64,000 bases of DNA, from the NCBI RefSeq assembly GCF_037975245.1, contig NC_092581.1:13231303-13295302 (forward strand), given 5' to 3'. The translations under genes were made by a program, and so were the position numbers. Positions 14,090 to 26,205 of the stretch are shown here, in pieces. The notes below the pieces were generated by a model. That model saw only the letters and a program-made list of their open reading frames with translations, ran no database searches and had not been told where the DNA came from. The DNA is from Apostichopus japonicus. Lineage: Eukaryota > Echinodermata > Holothuroidea > Aspidochirotida > Stichopodidae. Each line of letters begins with the position of its first letter. Within the stretch, counting starts at the first letter, position 1.

Positions 14090-17000
14090 GATCACAAGAT
14101 CGCAGTCCTATAATAAAGGGACTGGTTTTGAAGTTGTGTCAAGAATTTCAGGACCGTGTTCCAGTATCTATCTTTAACAAGCCGTATTTTTGTTCTGGGA
14201 TCATTGTGACAGGCATTAATTTGGGGGTTTGAAACTGGTGTGAGGGTAAACAACGCAGGAGCTGTGTTTTATTTTATTTTAATACGGTATGTATTGGGCC
14301 CAATGCACGTACTTCACTCTATGAAACAATGAAGATTTTTATATTTTTATTACACCCCAACCCAAGCCAGTCCCTCCCTCACCCACCCCCTCCCCATTGA
14401 TAATGTATCTTCATTATTTACAATGAAAACATATGTGGAATTAGCAGGATGTGACACCGTTAGAAACTTATATATGCAAAAATATGCAAGGACTACACAA
14501 TTTAATTTAAACACTTACAACAACTTTCTTAAATTTGAACTCGAGGTCATTCAAATTCTCCTTTATCATGAAAAAAACGTATCAAAAGGTATATAAAAAA
14601 CGAGCTTTAATGGAAATAATAATAATAACAACTTTTTGACCTCGACAAGGAGCTATAACATTATGTAACTGATAAACGGGTATCAAACCTCTGCCATTTG
14701 TTCCGTTTTGTAATCATACCAAGGTTCCGTTACGTTGTTGTGTATGTTTGTGAGTTTTGGTATCTTACAAGATTTGTATATATAGTTCATTGAATATGTA
14801 CATAAATCTTTGATTTTCGAACACTAAAAAACAACTTTATCAAGTAGGCAAGGACGTGACATGGACTACGTATGATTGTCACGTATTTCGTGAGAAAAGT
14901 GTGCTTAAGTTGCTTACGGCTGTTGATTTTGGTTAATTAATCATTAATGTTGCGTCATATGAATATATATATACAAATCTTTGTCATATGCACTTACTGG
15001 CTTATTTTCATTTGTGTTGGTTTGCTTTACAGTGTAGGCAATATAGAGCCACTGCTTGCTATTTGTGCTACTGCAGTGTGATATTCTTGTTACCTGCAGT
15101 GGTATATATACTTTTAGCATGTTGCTATGGCGAATCTGTGTGGTAGGGGGGGGGGGGCGGGGATTTGATTGGATAAGTTTCTTGGAGAAGGTGTGGTTTT
15201 TTATTTATTAATTTGGTGATATAGTTTGTAAATGCATAAGGCAACAGCAGAGTGAATGCTGACATCATGGCAGTTGAGCTGAAAACGTCTTTTATTTATT
15301 TTTTTCATTTTGTTTAAAGAATTTATCCACATGAAATTTCTAAACACATAGCGTGTCGACAGCTAAGCAGATATTCCAAATTTATCTCATTTCCAAGGAC
15401 AAATCAACTAGAAAATGTATAACCAGAAAGTAAAACTTTGGAAAAAAATAATCTGCCAAGATGACGACACAGACCATTACTGCCATCCAGTTCCTGAAGT
15501 GTGAGAGGGTGCATGCAGCCAATGTACAGTTTACATTGTATTGAGCACGACCTGAGTGAGCTATTTTCAGTCAACAGTGTGGAAATTTTATCAACACGAT
15601 AAGTATTTCGTTTTATCTTATCAAATAGACTCACATGTTGTCTTCGCATGTTCCCGAGGTGGATCTAAGATTTTAATAAAAGAGAAAGTGTGGCCCTGCG
15701 ATGGTTGAAACTGAATCTCTCCCATATAGGGGCCCGGGGGTCTTCCCCTGTATCAAAAGGGAAATTTTAAACGTTAGCTTGTGCATTCTGAATCATAGTA
15801 AGGCTATAAATTAGGTCTGTAATTAAGGCCACGTGTATGGTTGTACTAATAAACTATGTTTATATGTGGGGGGGGGGGTGAAAGTGGTGCACACTCTACC
15901 CCACCCCCGGGATGCGCACCTGTGTGCATTGCCAAAAACTGAAGTATCTACCGTGATCGCATTTTCTTAGCAGTAAAAAGGAGATTTAAAAACTGTTTTA
16001 AAAAAGGTTCAACTTTTCCCATGTAGTCAGTGCAGCTGTGCTATTGAACTCTGAGCGAGGAGTTACAATAATGAGTAGATAAAGCACAGTGTTAACTGCA
16101 AATAAATGTCCTAAGCTGTGAGGTCCTTCAAGACTAGTGCTTGGGTTTTCATGTCAAAGTCGCTTTTACTGACAGGTCTTTCCACTTCCCCAGGAAACAC
16201 TCCAAATTCTCCACGTCCCTTAAAGCAGCACTTTACTTAGACTTTCGACGCAATAAGTTGGTATTCAAATACATGCACGTGAAAAGTATACCTAAGGTAA
16301 TCTAGCCGAAATGTAATCTTTTAGTTTAAATCGCACCAAAATCGTACCCAAAAAAAGGAGATCAGGAATAGAAAAACAATAAATATCACGTTGAATCTGT
16401 GTAAGACACACAATTATTGAAGCGCTTTATAACTCGAGATTACTTAGTAACCACATTAATTATAACATGTAAGCATATCTATAAGATCTGGGGACGAGGG
16501 GAGGGGGAGGGGCGGGGTTGGTTGTCTATAAATAATTATCTGTAAATATTACACGGCTTGGTTGGAATGACTTAACTTAACTTAACTTGATATAGCTTCA
16601 AGGATTTTGAGGGCCTGTGAATATGGGCTGATATACGATAGAAATAGTGTCAGCTAACTGTAACATATTCTTCTATATACCCTATAACATAAAACACGAT
16701 ATACGTAGAGAAACACTTCTCAGCCAACTTTTTATCTCCGTTTGGCCCTATAGGGGGGAGGGGCGGAGGTTGTTTTTCACTACAAAAGGTAGTCAAATAC
16801 ATTTTGAGCAAAAATACGCTACAAACTGGACACAATTTTTAGCACCTTCAATCGCTTTCTTAGGTCTCACGTTACCGATGTTTTCTTACTCACTGGTAGT
16901 TAGCTCGAATTTTAACGATAATGGGAATGTACTCCAGCATCGCCCTCTTTCTCAAAAACTTATGACACGCCATCACCACTGGTTATCCATGGCGAATGAA

Positions 17001-18251
17001 ACTGTTTCAAATCAATATAGCACAGAACTAAACCCCATTTTGCCAATTGACATATATAGCATGAAATACAAAATCCAACTACAGAAACGTGGTTATGAAA
17101 TCGAACCCACACTGTAACATGCAGCATAGTGACAAAGCTTTGTCAGACGGAACTGGTGCCCTTGTTGTACATTATAATGACCAAATGTATAGAAATGGAT
17201 CTATCCTATGTATCGATATTAATTTTTTTTTCGTGATGCAGGGACGATGGAGTCGGGTTGAACCTCGCGAACAATAGCAAATATAATGTTCATAAACTAA
17301 TAACTGGATATATAGGTCTAATCGTTTTAAAATTGGAACAGGCCTTAATTTTGCATGCCTATGTAGTACACGGCGGTACCGCCGTGCTGTAACACAAACA
17401 TTAGTAAACAGAAAATGACGTAACCTTGTTAATTCTCTCGACTGGAACAGGAGGGAGAGAATGTATTTTATATCAAGGATTAGGGATACCCTGAATCTAT
17501 AGGCATGACTATAAAGTCGCCGAATTAACACTGAAAGACGTTTCACCCCTCCATCCCTTCCTCTCTGCACCCGTCTATCAACCTGTTCATCATTAGTCCA
17601 TAATCTGAAAGACACAAACAGTGAAATAACAATATTTAAAAGTCACCGAATGTGACTTTTAAATACGAATTACGAATGTAAATAGCTATTTACATTCAAA
17701 CATATATACTTACGCGTCAGAAATCAAATCATGTTATTGTTATAGATTTATTAGATTGGAAATTTCATGTATAGCATCGTAGAATACATAACTCTCTTAA
17801 ATTATAATACAACAACAAAAATATTACAAAAGTACGAAACCACTGCCAAAAAAAAACAACAAAAAAACAATATAGTTATAATATTAATCTGCCATTGGCC
17901 AAGTCCTTTTATAGAAGCTTTATGAATGTGTTTTGGACATGTGAACACCACTTCTGATGTAAAGGAACCCTCTTAGATTTTAGGATTAAAGGAAAATACG
18001 TTCATGAGCAGTTAACTTAATCATTCCATTCGTTGTCCACATGTTCTCGCCCAGACACCTTTCGTGTTAGCATTAGTTATAATGGCAGTTGTAAGAAATA
18101 TGGAAAGTACTTTTTAAGAAAAAGTCGCACAGGAAAGAACCTGGGCAAGAAAACCAAACTACCGAACGACTGATCCGCTCTCAACCCCAGTCCCCTTGCA
18201 TCAAGACTGTGACTGTGTGATCATCGTCGGGTGTGTATCACCATTCCCCTT
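14090..18251. other. No gene supported
   Basis: Two longer open frames occur (16647 to 17117 plus strand, 17172 to 17615 minus strand). The second begins after a good acceptor-like tract on its strand (tttgtgtctttcag), but neither protein is recognisable. I treat both as chance unless transcript data say otherwise. Confidence 0.5.
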
Positions 18252-18690
18252 TGCAGAAAATTGTTGAATTGACGACATATGATTAGTTGTCAATTAAACA
18301 TTTTGCAGAAAAATGTTGACGAGATACGATGTGTTGTCAATTAAACATTGTGCAGAAAATTGCTCAATTGCTCAGTTGCAATGAAGTGAAAAATTTAATA
18401 TTTTTCAGAAAAATGTTGAATTGGCGAGATATGATAAGTTGTCAATTAAACAGTTTGCAGAAAATTGTTGAATTGACGACATATAAGTGGTCAATTCAAC
18501 ATTTTGCAGAAAATTGTTCAATTACTCAGTTGGAATGAAGTGAACAATTGAACATTTTTCAGAAAATTTTTGAATTGACGAGATCTGATATGTTGTCAAT
18601 TAAACAGTTTGCGGCAAAATGTTCAATTGCTCAGTTAAATCAACAGAGCAATCCAACATTGTTCTGATTTTTGAGAAGATAGTATCTTGT
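18252..18690. repeat. ~150-bp higher-order repeat of ~50-bp units
   Basis: The phrase TTTGCAGAAAATTGTTGAAT TGACGACAT recurs with GTTGTCAATTAAACA and TTGCTCAGTTGCAATGAAGTG. Groups of three sub-units repeat about every 150 bp (18252, 18404, 18555). Confidence 0.88.
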
Positions 18691-21600
18691 TATCTTAACA
18701 ATTTACTGAAAAATGTTGACTTATTGGGGCAAAGTTTTCTTATGTTGATGGCACTTTTAAGCTTCCATAATAATACGCATCACAGTGCTGCGTAAAGCAT
18801 AAAGTTCATAGTGTAATATTGTACTGTCACGCGTACACCAACTTCACCAAAGTCATGCGGCCTGTGTCTGTTTCATAATTCAGTTATTTATCACATGCAC
18901 GGTACGGTACTACTATGGCAACATATTTGTACATTCCTAAATTATATATGTCAGATTTTAGTTCAACAAAAAGTATTCTAGTATTGATTTTCAGAAACAT
19001 CTCACGAACCCCCTGGGATGGACTCACGCACCCCCCCCCCCACTGGGGTTCATGCACCCCAGTTAGGGAACCCCTGATCTAGTTTATTGATTATCACCTG
19101 AGTGTATCATTTTTAACGAGGCGAGATATTACATAGCGCTTGTATAGGTAACGCACATTACATACCAACGTGGAACTCGAGAGGCCTGTGTGCGTTGGAA
19201 TCAGGGGTGGGTCTGCCTACCGCCTTTTTACTGGCTCGGAACCGATGGGCCCGCCACGTGGAAGAGCCAAAGGCGGAGGTTTCCTTTTGGTCATGAATTA
19301 TGTCGAATTCCATCCGAGGCGAAGAATGGACCGCTTCTGTTTAAGGTCCAGTACTGCCGGTAGCAATTTATGGCCCATCCGGATCCCTGATTGCAATTAT
19401 TGTAAACTATATATAGTATGTTACCAGCTGCTTCACGCAATACTAAGGTGTAATAAACTATTTTTATAGATTAATGTGGTGATGCGACATAGCACCTTTA
19501 TAACAAAAAGTACAGTTATATACGACAAAACGACACGAGATAAGAAAAGACTCAACACTAAACACCACAACCTTAAACGGAGAATTAAAAATACCTACGT
19601 CACCGAGTGAGCGATTTAATTATTTTTATTTAGACAGTAAACTGTCAAGTTCATAACAGCTTGACGAAACAGTCTGGTCATACAGGAAGCATACTTTCAC
19701 GCCATTCGAGTAAATTCCGTCCTAATGTCGGTGGGATTCCTAAGTATAACAAAAGCGTATAGTATATGAACACGGTGCAACCTATAACCAGCTTGTCGTT
19801 CTAATCATGAGGTAGCATCCACTTTAATTAAAATTGTATCAATCACTGCATTTGAGGTATGTCATTATATAGGTAACCATACATGATATAGGTAACCTAT
19901 GGAAAAGTGAACACACTCGAATTAATCTCAACACTAAATATATCAATATGACGTAACAATGAATACATTCTGTGCTGACTGAAATAAAAGAAAGATCGGA
20001 CGCATAGAAATGATATCGATACTGTGAACGCGTTGTAACAGTTACTTAATATGAAGTGGATAAGGTGGGTAAACTTGCATCTGTCGACGTACGCTTCATG
20101 TATCAGTTTTTGTCCGGGGGGGGGGGGGGGCTGTCTTACCAGCAGGCAGTGACGAAAGGAGGGGTAGAGGGCTTCAACCCAGGGCTGCTCCGGACAGTTA
20201 GAGGGCCCAGGAAAAAAGGAAAGGGGTTCGGGGACATTTAGGAGATAAATGATAGTGTATTGTCGCTTTCATAATGTATTTAGGAAGAAAACAAGTCTCC
20301 TTAAAGGGAGCCCGGTGACGTAATTGTCCAAAGGGCCTGATCAGGCTCTCCATGCCTCTGCGTTTTACCCTACTTTATGAACTTGAAGTATTTGTTCCCA
20401 CCCACTTAGAATTTCGACTGCAACCTACAGGACGTGTCGTACCCCCCCCCCCACCCCTCCCCAAATATACTAGCAAGTTAAGAGTTTTGTACGATTCAAT
20501 GTTTCACATGTATTCCGTGAGAACAGTGTCGACATAACAAGAGAAAAAAATCTAAACCGTCGAATAATATCCGATATTACTTCCATTTTTTATTTTATTT
20601 TTTATTTGAAAATTTGCCATCACTTATCTTTCCTTTAGTTTAGCACTTTGCTTAAGTGTTCCACCCCAGCAACTTACGTGTTGAAAACATCCTCCTGATT
20701 GCAGCTATAGGTGTGCCATAAGCGTCATGCTCTATGCACAAACCACTATGCGCCTGCAAGGTAGGAGATTATTTAATCAGGTTCACGAAACTTTATGGGC
20801 TATATTTTAATGACGATTGGAAATTGTAGCTGGGTCGGTTACACAGTAGTCCTTAAAAGCTTTCAAGTGCTTCAATTATCATTAAACCACGTTTTCTGTT
20901 TCTGTTTTTATTGAGGGGGGTTGGGGGGGGGGGGGTTGGGGTGAAGCCTACTTTCTCTTTGTCAAATTTTACAAGTCTGAAACTTACGAACGTGTGATGG
21001 ATGTCACTTGAAAGATGTTAATATATTAATGAACTCAACAGACAATGCTTAATTGTTAATATAAAAATTATTCAAGATGACTAAACCATATCAAAAGTGT
21101 AGAGAAAGTGTCTTTTTTTTATCACTTGCACTGAAGCAGCTCATCAAAAAATAAACCTGATATGATTTCAAAAAAAAAGAAGACTTATGCATGCAATGTT
21201 GAAATACCGTATATGTAATTTTTTGCACAGATCCTGCAGATATTCATTAAAGAAATATGTTGCTGTTTCGGAACAAAAATACTTCATCGATATTTCAATG
21301 CCAAGACTTGGAGTATTGCAAAGAGTAGCGTATATCCCAGCTGCAGGTCTTCAAACTGTTTCGCTTGATTATCCCAATTTTCACCGTCTTCGATCATCTT
21401 GGCGACCTTCCAGTGGCGGAGCTTGTGGCCTGGGGAAAGGGGTCTAAGGGGAGGATGTAACCCCTAACCCCCCCCACCCCACCCCACCCCTCTCTTGAAT
21501 TTTGTGATATCATTTGAATAGTTGCAAACTGATGTAAAATTGTGCAACTTATCTTAAGTAATTTATGTAATTTTTTTTTAAAGAATTTTCAGCATATCAG

Positions 21601-21808
21601 CAGAATTTTTGGTGGCCCTCCAAAGTTTTCAGGCGACCCTAAGGAAGTTCGTAACCCCCACAGAGATGACATGTACTTCTTTGCCGAAAAATGTACAGTC
21701 GCATTAAATGTTGCACAGTTTGCACAACAGCAGGTATAGCCTTCCGGATAACCAGTCAACAAGAGTACTCCTTGGTAATCATTCAGACACAAAGGCAAAC
21801 TTGTGCTA
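18691..21808. other. No gene seen; remnants of MITE-like ends
   Basis: C-run and G-run patches near 19030, 20116, 20441 and 20917. Around 19010 to 19080 GAACCCCCTGGG and CCCCAGTTAGGGAACCCCTG look like decayed hAT (Charlie-type) ends, too diverged to bound. Confidence 0.45.
21412..21740 (+). mobile_element. hAT-like terminal fragment
   Basis: CAGTGGCGGAGCTTGTGGCC shares its first 14 bases with the TIPRL intron 2 element and leads into a C-run-rich body. No matching inverted end was found to the right, so this looks like a solo or truncated copy; its right limit is a guess. Confidence 0.35.
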
Positions 21809-21948
21809 CAAGTACAACTACGAGTACAACAGCATAACTACAAGTAAGAACACAACAGCATGAGTACGAACACAACAGCATGAGTACGAACACAACAGCA
21901 TGAGTACGAATACAACAGCATGAGTACGGGTACAACAGCATGAGTATA
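21809..21948. repeat. 20-bp minisatellite, about 7 copies
   Basis: The unit is GAGTACGAACACAACAGCAT; the outer copies are more diverged (AACTACAAGTAAG). It shares GAGTAC with the arrays at 5.2 and 27.2 kb. A similar short stretch (GTACGAGTACAACAGCATGAG) stands alone at about 10230. Confidence 0.9.
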
Positions 21949-22259
21949 AGGAGAATTCCTCTTCTATTGATGCTAGTACCGGCCGTACGAGAACAAAGTT
22001 CTAACCACGAGTACGAGTATACGCCTATTTACTCTTTCTGTGTTTTCTTCCTATTTTTGTCTTCATCTTTCCGCCCCCTTCCGCTCCCCTGAGCTACCGA
22101 TTTCCGAAATGTCCCGAGTACTAGGATAAATCCATAAGTGTGAGCCTACCAGTAGGTTACATATGCTAAAATATGAGTACAAGTATGGACTCAAAAGCCT
22201 CTGCCCAAAGGATAATAACTGTAAGTTTAGGTACCATTATGACTGATTACAAGGCTTGC

Positions 22260-22262
<3 letters not shown>

Positions 22263-22292
<30 letters not shown>
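22263..22292. repeat. AT microsatellite
   Basis: A perfect AT run just left of the SINE-like fragment. Confidence 0.95.
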
Positions 22293-22297
<5 letters not shown>

Positions 22298-22334
22298 TAT
22301 ATGAGGATCAAACGTTTTTCAAGTATGCCCATCC

Positions 22335-22525
22335 GCCTTTCTAATAATAATAACTAGTCCTATATAGCGCAGACTCCAACAAAAGTTGTTCAATGCGCTT
22401 TACGGGTGCTGAATGTACAAAAACTAATAGAGTTGAGAGAAAAGAAAAGTTTTAAGACAGCGCTTGAATTGAAAGTAGAATCTAAAGAAATCTAATTTCA
22501 ACCGGGAGGGAGTTCCTCGTTTATC
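22335..22525 (+). repeat. SINE-like fragment with TATATAGCGC / GCGCTTTAC motifs
   Basis: AATAATAATAA is followed by CTATATAGCGC and TTCAATGCGCTTTACGG, the 5' motif pair of the family that seems to supply the 3' part of the copy at 55 kb. The rest is diverged and ends near CCGGGAGGGAGTTCC. Confidence 0.4.
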
Positions 22526-22639
22526 CTTTCCTCATGAATTCCGTCTATTTTTGTCTCATTCATTCTTTCCCTAATACATATTTATTTCTCTCTGTATTTC
22601 TTACGTTAGCTTTTTGTTTCTTCCAGTCTTTTCTCTTTG

Positions 22640-22860
22640 TTCACTCAATTGCTAATTTGTTATTTCGTTCGTTTGTTCATTCGTTCAGTGATTCGAGCGT
22701 ACGTTCAATTTTTCTTACCACTTCCGTCTTTTTGTACATATAGTTCCTTACCTTTTTCCTCCTTGTTTTGTTCATTTGTTCTTTCATTTATTTGTTCGTT
22801 CGTTTTATTCTGTTTGCTTTGTTTCTTCATTCGTTCCTTCACGCTTATTGGTATTCCCAC
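22640..22860. repeat. TTCGTTYGTTC / TTCATT low-complexity region
   Basis: Tetranucleotide-like alternation of TTCG, TTTG and TTCA. It yields Phe/Ser/Arg-rich open frames in several phases, none of which looks like a gene. Confidence 0.8.
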
Positions 22861-23176
22861 CCACCGGAAACCCAAACCACTCAGAACTTCGACATACCCA
22901 ACCCGCAAGCACAGAGATCATTGGCCCAGCTTATTATCACACGTGTACCACAATTCTTTACTCAACAAAGCATGGGAGGTCCTCACCAAGAAGTAGCCTT
23001 TTAACCTCTTTAAATCTATAAGTTGCCTACCTTGACTGTGTTTAATAAATTACAGTAAAAACGATATAAACAGATTACAATTTCCGAGTTGTAACTATCA
23101 CAAGTCTCTTCCACCATGCTTCCACGTACACCTCCTAATTCTTCCTCATCCCACACACCAAAAACGAAAAAAAAAT

Positions 23177-23330
23177 CGCGTCAATTAAAGTGGCGCACTT
23201 TTAAAATCATGCAATACCTATAAACATTTCGTCAATTATAGTGGCGCACTTTTAAAATCATGCAATATAAACCTATAAACATTGCGTCGATTATATATGG
23301 CGCACTTTTAAAATCATGCAATACTTATAT
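23177..23330. repeat. ~52-bp tandem repeat, 3 copies
   Basis: GCGTCAATTAAAGTGGCGCA is followed by CTTTTAAAATCATGCAATAC; copies start about 51 and 55 bp apart. It is AT-rich outside the GTGGCGCAC core and has no coding sense. Confidence 0.9.
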
Positions 23331-23850
23331 ACGAAAAAATGAGTCGTGTGTCTTGTGTGATATGAGAAGAAACTTAACAATATTCACAAAATATTAGTTG
23401 TGAAAATATAAATGAATCGGAAATATTAACTGGAAAACCACTTTTCTGTGTTCTTACTTCTTTTTTTCGTTATTTCTTCGAACAATTGTGACATAATAGG
23501 GCCTACACATTCACGTCCAAGTAGGTTTCATAATTCAATTTCCAAAGTGCAATTGGTTGTTAGTTTAAGGGTATTAGTACTAAGAAGGAAAACATTTCCA
23601 AAGTATATAGGGTTATCAGTTTATGTATGTATGAAATAAAATAAGAAATGTCATTTTTACAAAATATTTACGAAATCTGTTTGAAATCATCCAGGAAATG
23701 AATTTTCATTGACTTCCGATATCTAGCATTATGATATTTGGTAGTTATACGGGTAACTTTAACAACAACAGACTGTGTCTCTCTTCAAACCTATAAGACG
23801 GACACGATCTTTGGTCCTTGATACTTACAAACTCCTGAAATTAGCTTCTC

Positions 23851-24265
23851 GCATTGAGGAGACACTACTGCATTGAGGAGACACTACTGCATTGAGGAGA
23901 CACTACTGCATCGAGGGGACACTACTGCATTGATGGGACACTACTGCATTGAGCAGACACTACTGCATTGAGGAGACACTATGACATTGAGGAGACACTA
24001 GTGTATAGAGGGGACACTACTGCTTTGAGGTGACACTAGTGCATAGAGGGGACACTACTGCATTGAGGAGACACTACTGCATTGAGGGGACACTACTGCA
24101 TTGAGGAGACACTACTGCATAGAGGGGACACTACTGCATTGAGGAGACACTACTGCATTGAGGAGACACTGCTGCATTGAGGAGACACTACTGCATTGAG
24201 GAGACACTACTGCATCGAGGGGACACTACTGCATTGAGGGGACACTACTGCATTGAGGAGACACT
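23851..24265. repeat. 19-bp minisatellite, about 22 copies
   Basis: The unit is GCATTGAGGAGACACTACT with scattered variants (GGGGAC, ATAGAGG, TTGATGG). The length stays constant across the array. No gene is near; the TIPRL 3' end is about 1.7 kb away. Confidence 0.97.
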
Positions 24266-24988
24266 TATGCAACGGTCTTGCCGTGCACGTTGATGACTCT
24301 ATAGGATGTTGTGGTATGGGCAAGAATATAACAACAAAAAGCGATATGTCCTCATATCAAGTATGGAGCTCAAATTCTTCTTTCTTTTTATTCTTATTTT
24401 AGAGAAAATCTTCATTCTCTTTGTGTTGGGAGTTTGAGATACAAGAGTCATAAGTCCACCATTTGACGTTTTACTTTGTTTTCTTTAGTAGGAAGATCCA
24501 CACACTCACACCCACCCACCCCCCCCCCCCTTTATATGGGAGTTTTGCGACCACGGGATCAAATCGTTTGCTTTCGTAACTCCTGGATATGCCCCTAGGC
24601 TGGTAGCCATCTCAATTTTTGAGCAAAAAGAACAGACGGCAGTTGAGTAAAATCTCCCTTTCACTCAAAAATCCATGAGTCGATACCCTCTACCCTTATC
24701 ATATTTGGTTTTCCTATTCCTACTTCTTTTACAATTAAGATAATCTACCACACAAAATCCCATCTTAGCAGTAAAAATGATGAAATTAAGTCTCCCAAGA
24801 TAAATAGAGTTAGGTTACGAAAAACCAAACGAACTTCTCAAAATATGACCGTTCTCTGACTTTCTACCATGTTTGGAAGGCAATACTGATGACCTTCAAA
24901 TAAGGTGTCATATCACTGCAGGTCTCAGAATAACTTAGCTTAAAATCTCTTTCAAAAACTGCACAAAGTGTTTCCAATTGTTGTTTAA

Positions 24989-25351
24989 AGGCATTGAAGA
25001 CTCGCCCCAAACCGCATGACGTGCTCTGAAAAAGTTAACTTTCCGTTGCTTGCATGTGAAGTTTTCTTCTTGTTGCTACAAAATGCAGACAGTAATGACA
25101 TGTGATACCTTGTTAACTGTTATCTAGACATGAGATGTCCATCGCTGCTATGTACACTGTGTTGTGGGTATTGACCGTAGCTGTATATGTATTGACTGTA
25201 CACTAGTGTCTAATTACCAACGGTAGCAAGCTGAGTGTGTATTTTCTAGGATCCATGGTGGTGTCTATTAAACACTTCTGTTACACCTCATTCGAAACTA
25301 GGTCAGATTACCGGCATGAGACATTTCTTTGAGAGTGAGTCTTCACACCCT
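24989..25351 (+). mobile_element. TTAA-flanked MITE, copy 1
   Basis: The element is 363 bp with inverted ends (AGGCATTGAAGACTCGCCCC at left; AGGGTGTGAAGACTC type at right). TTAA precedes it and CTAA follows, so the right duplication has one mutation. TTAA targets are typical of piggyBac-like and Kolobok elements. It lies just past the 3' end of TIPRL. Confidence 0.8.
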
Positions 25352-25950
25352 CTAAGATAGTCAAAGCTTTCATTTTCTTAAAGACAAATCCTTTTATCTG
25401 ACTTTATTTTTACATTTTATATTAGATGAAACCTGAAGCCCTGGAGTCACTGTGTGTATTTTAAGAAAAAAGTTGAAGACTGGGTCGATAATTGGACCAT
25501 GGATGTATTGGATATGACACCTCTATCTATCAAAAAGAAACTATTTTGAAGTGCATTATTCTACAGCCATGATAACATTTAAATTTGAAATAATATTCCA
25601 CTATAATTAAAGACAGAAATACAACTCTTTCTATAAAAATCTCCACGAATACTCTGACATCTAACTCATGCTCTTTCATCTTCAAAACAGCAGCATATCT
25701 CATTACGACAAAAAAAAAGGGGGGGGGGGTTAGGACTCAAGGCTCCAAACTGTATGTAATGGTGTAATTATCAAACATACTGGCAACACTTGTCACTGTG
25801 GGCAGGGTATCCCCCAAAAATAGTTATTTCTGGATTATTTCAGGTTCTTCAACATTTGAATGTTACACAGCTGATTGTCAAAATTCACATTTAGACTCGA
25901 TCAAGTTTGATTGACACACACAAGGACTATTCAGTTGTTATGGTAACAAC

Positions 25951-26205
25951 TCATTGTCTATCAGACACTTTGTTACCATCCTTCGGTTCGGCTGCTGCTG
26001 TTGCTGCTGTCGCTGTTGTCGCTGCTGCCGCTTTCTCTATTTCGGCTGTCTCTGGAGGGAAATCTAATCTCTCGAATGTTTGAACCTTAACATCCAAAAG
26101 TTTATCTACAGCCGCAGGGTCCGTTAATTCATGCGGTTTTAAATCCAACTCTGAGATCTTCTTTTCCTTGCTGCTGTATTCTCGTATCATGTAATTACTC
26201 CCAGC
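25951..26205 (-). CDS. TIPRL: TIPRL exon 6 (stop codon), Ala-rich tail
   Basis: The acceptor gtcttcaaag is followed by [40 protein letters not shown] and [12 protein letters not shown], matching the family C-terminus. The last ~30 residues are an Ala/Thr tract ([17 protein letters not shown]) encoded by an imperfect GCN/ACN trinucleotide run at about 25990 to 26030, then [11 protein letters not shown] and stop. On the same strand AATAAA appears at 25408 down to 25403, which could give a 3' UTR of about 540 nt. Confidence 0.93.
   Translation of the reverse strand, partial: AGSNYMIREYSSKEKKISELDLKPHELTDPAAVDKLLDVKVQTFERLDFPPETAEIEKAAAATTATAATAAAEPKDGNKVSDRQ

Noticed and set aside
16647-17117. 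156-residue open frame on the plus strand
   Set aside because: No family motif or domain character, AT-driven composition and no promoter or splice context.
17172-17615. 147-residue open frame on the minus strand after an acceptor-like tract
   Set aside because: The upstream tract is attractive, but the protein is unrecognisable and no partner exon was found.
22534-23021. Overlapping Phe/Ser-rich open frames
   Set aside because: They are produced by the TTCG/TTTG low-complexity tract.
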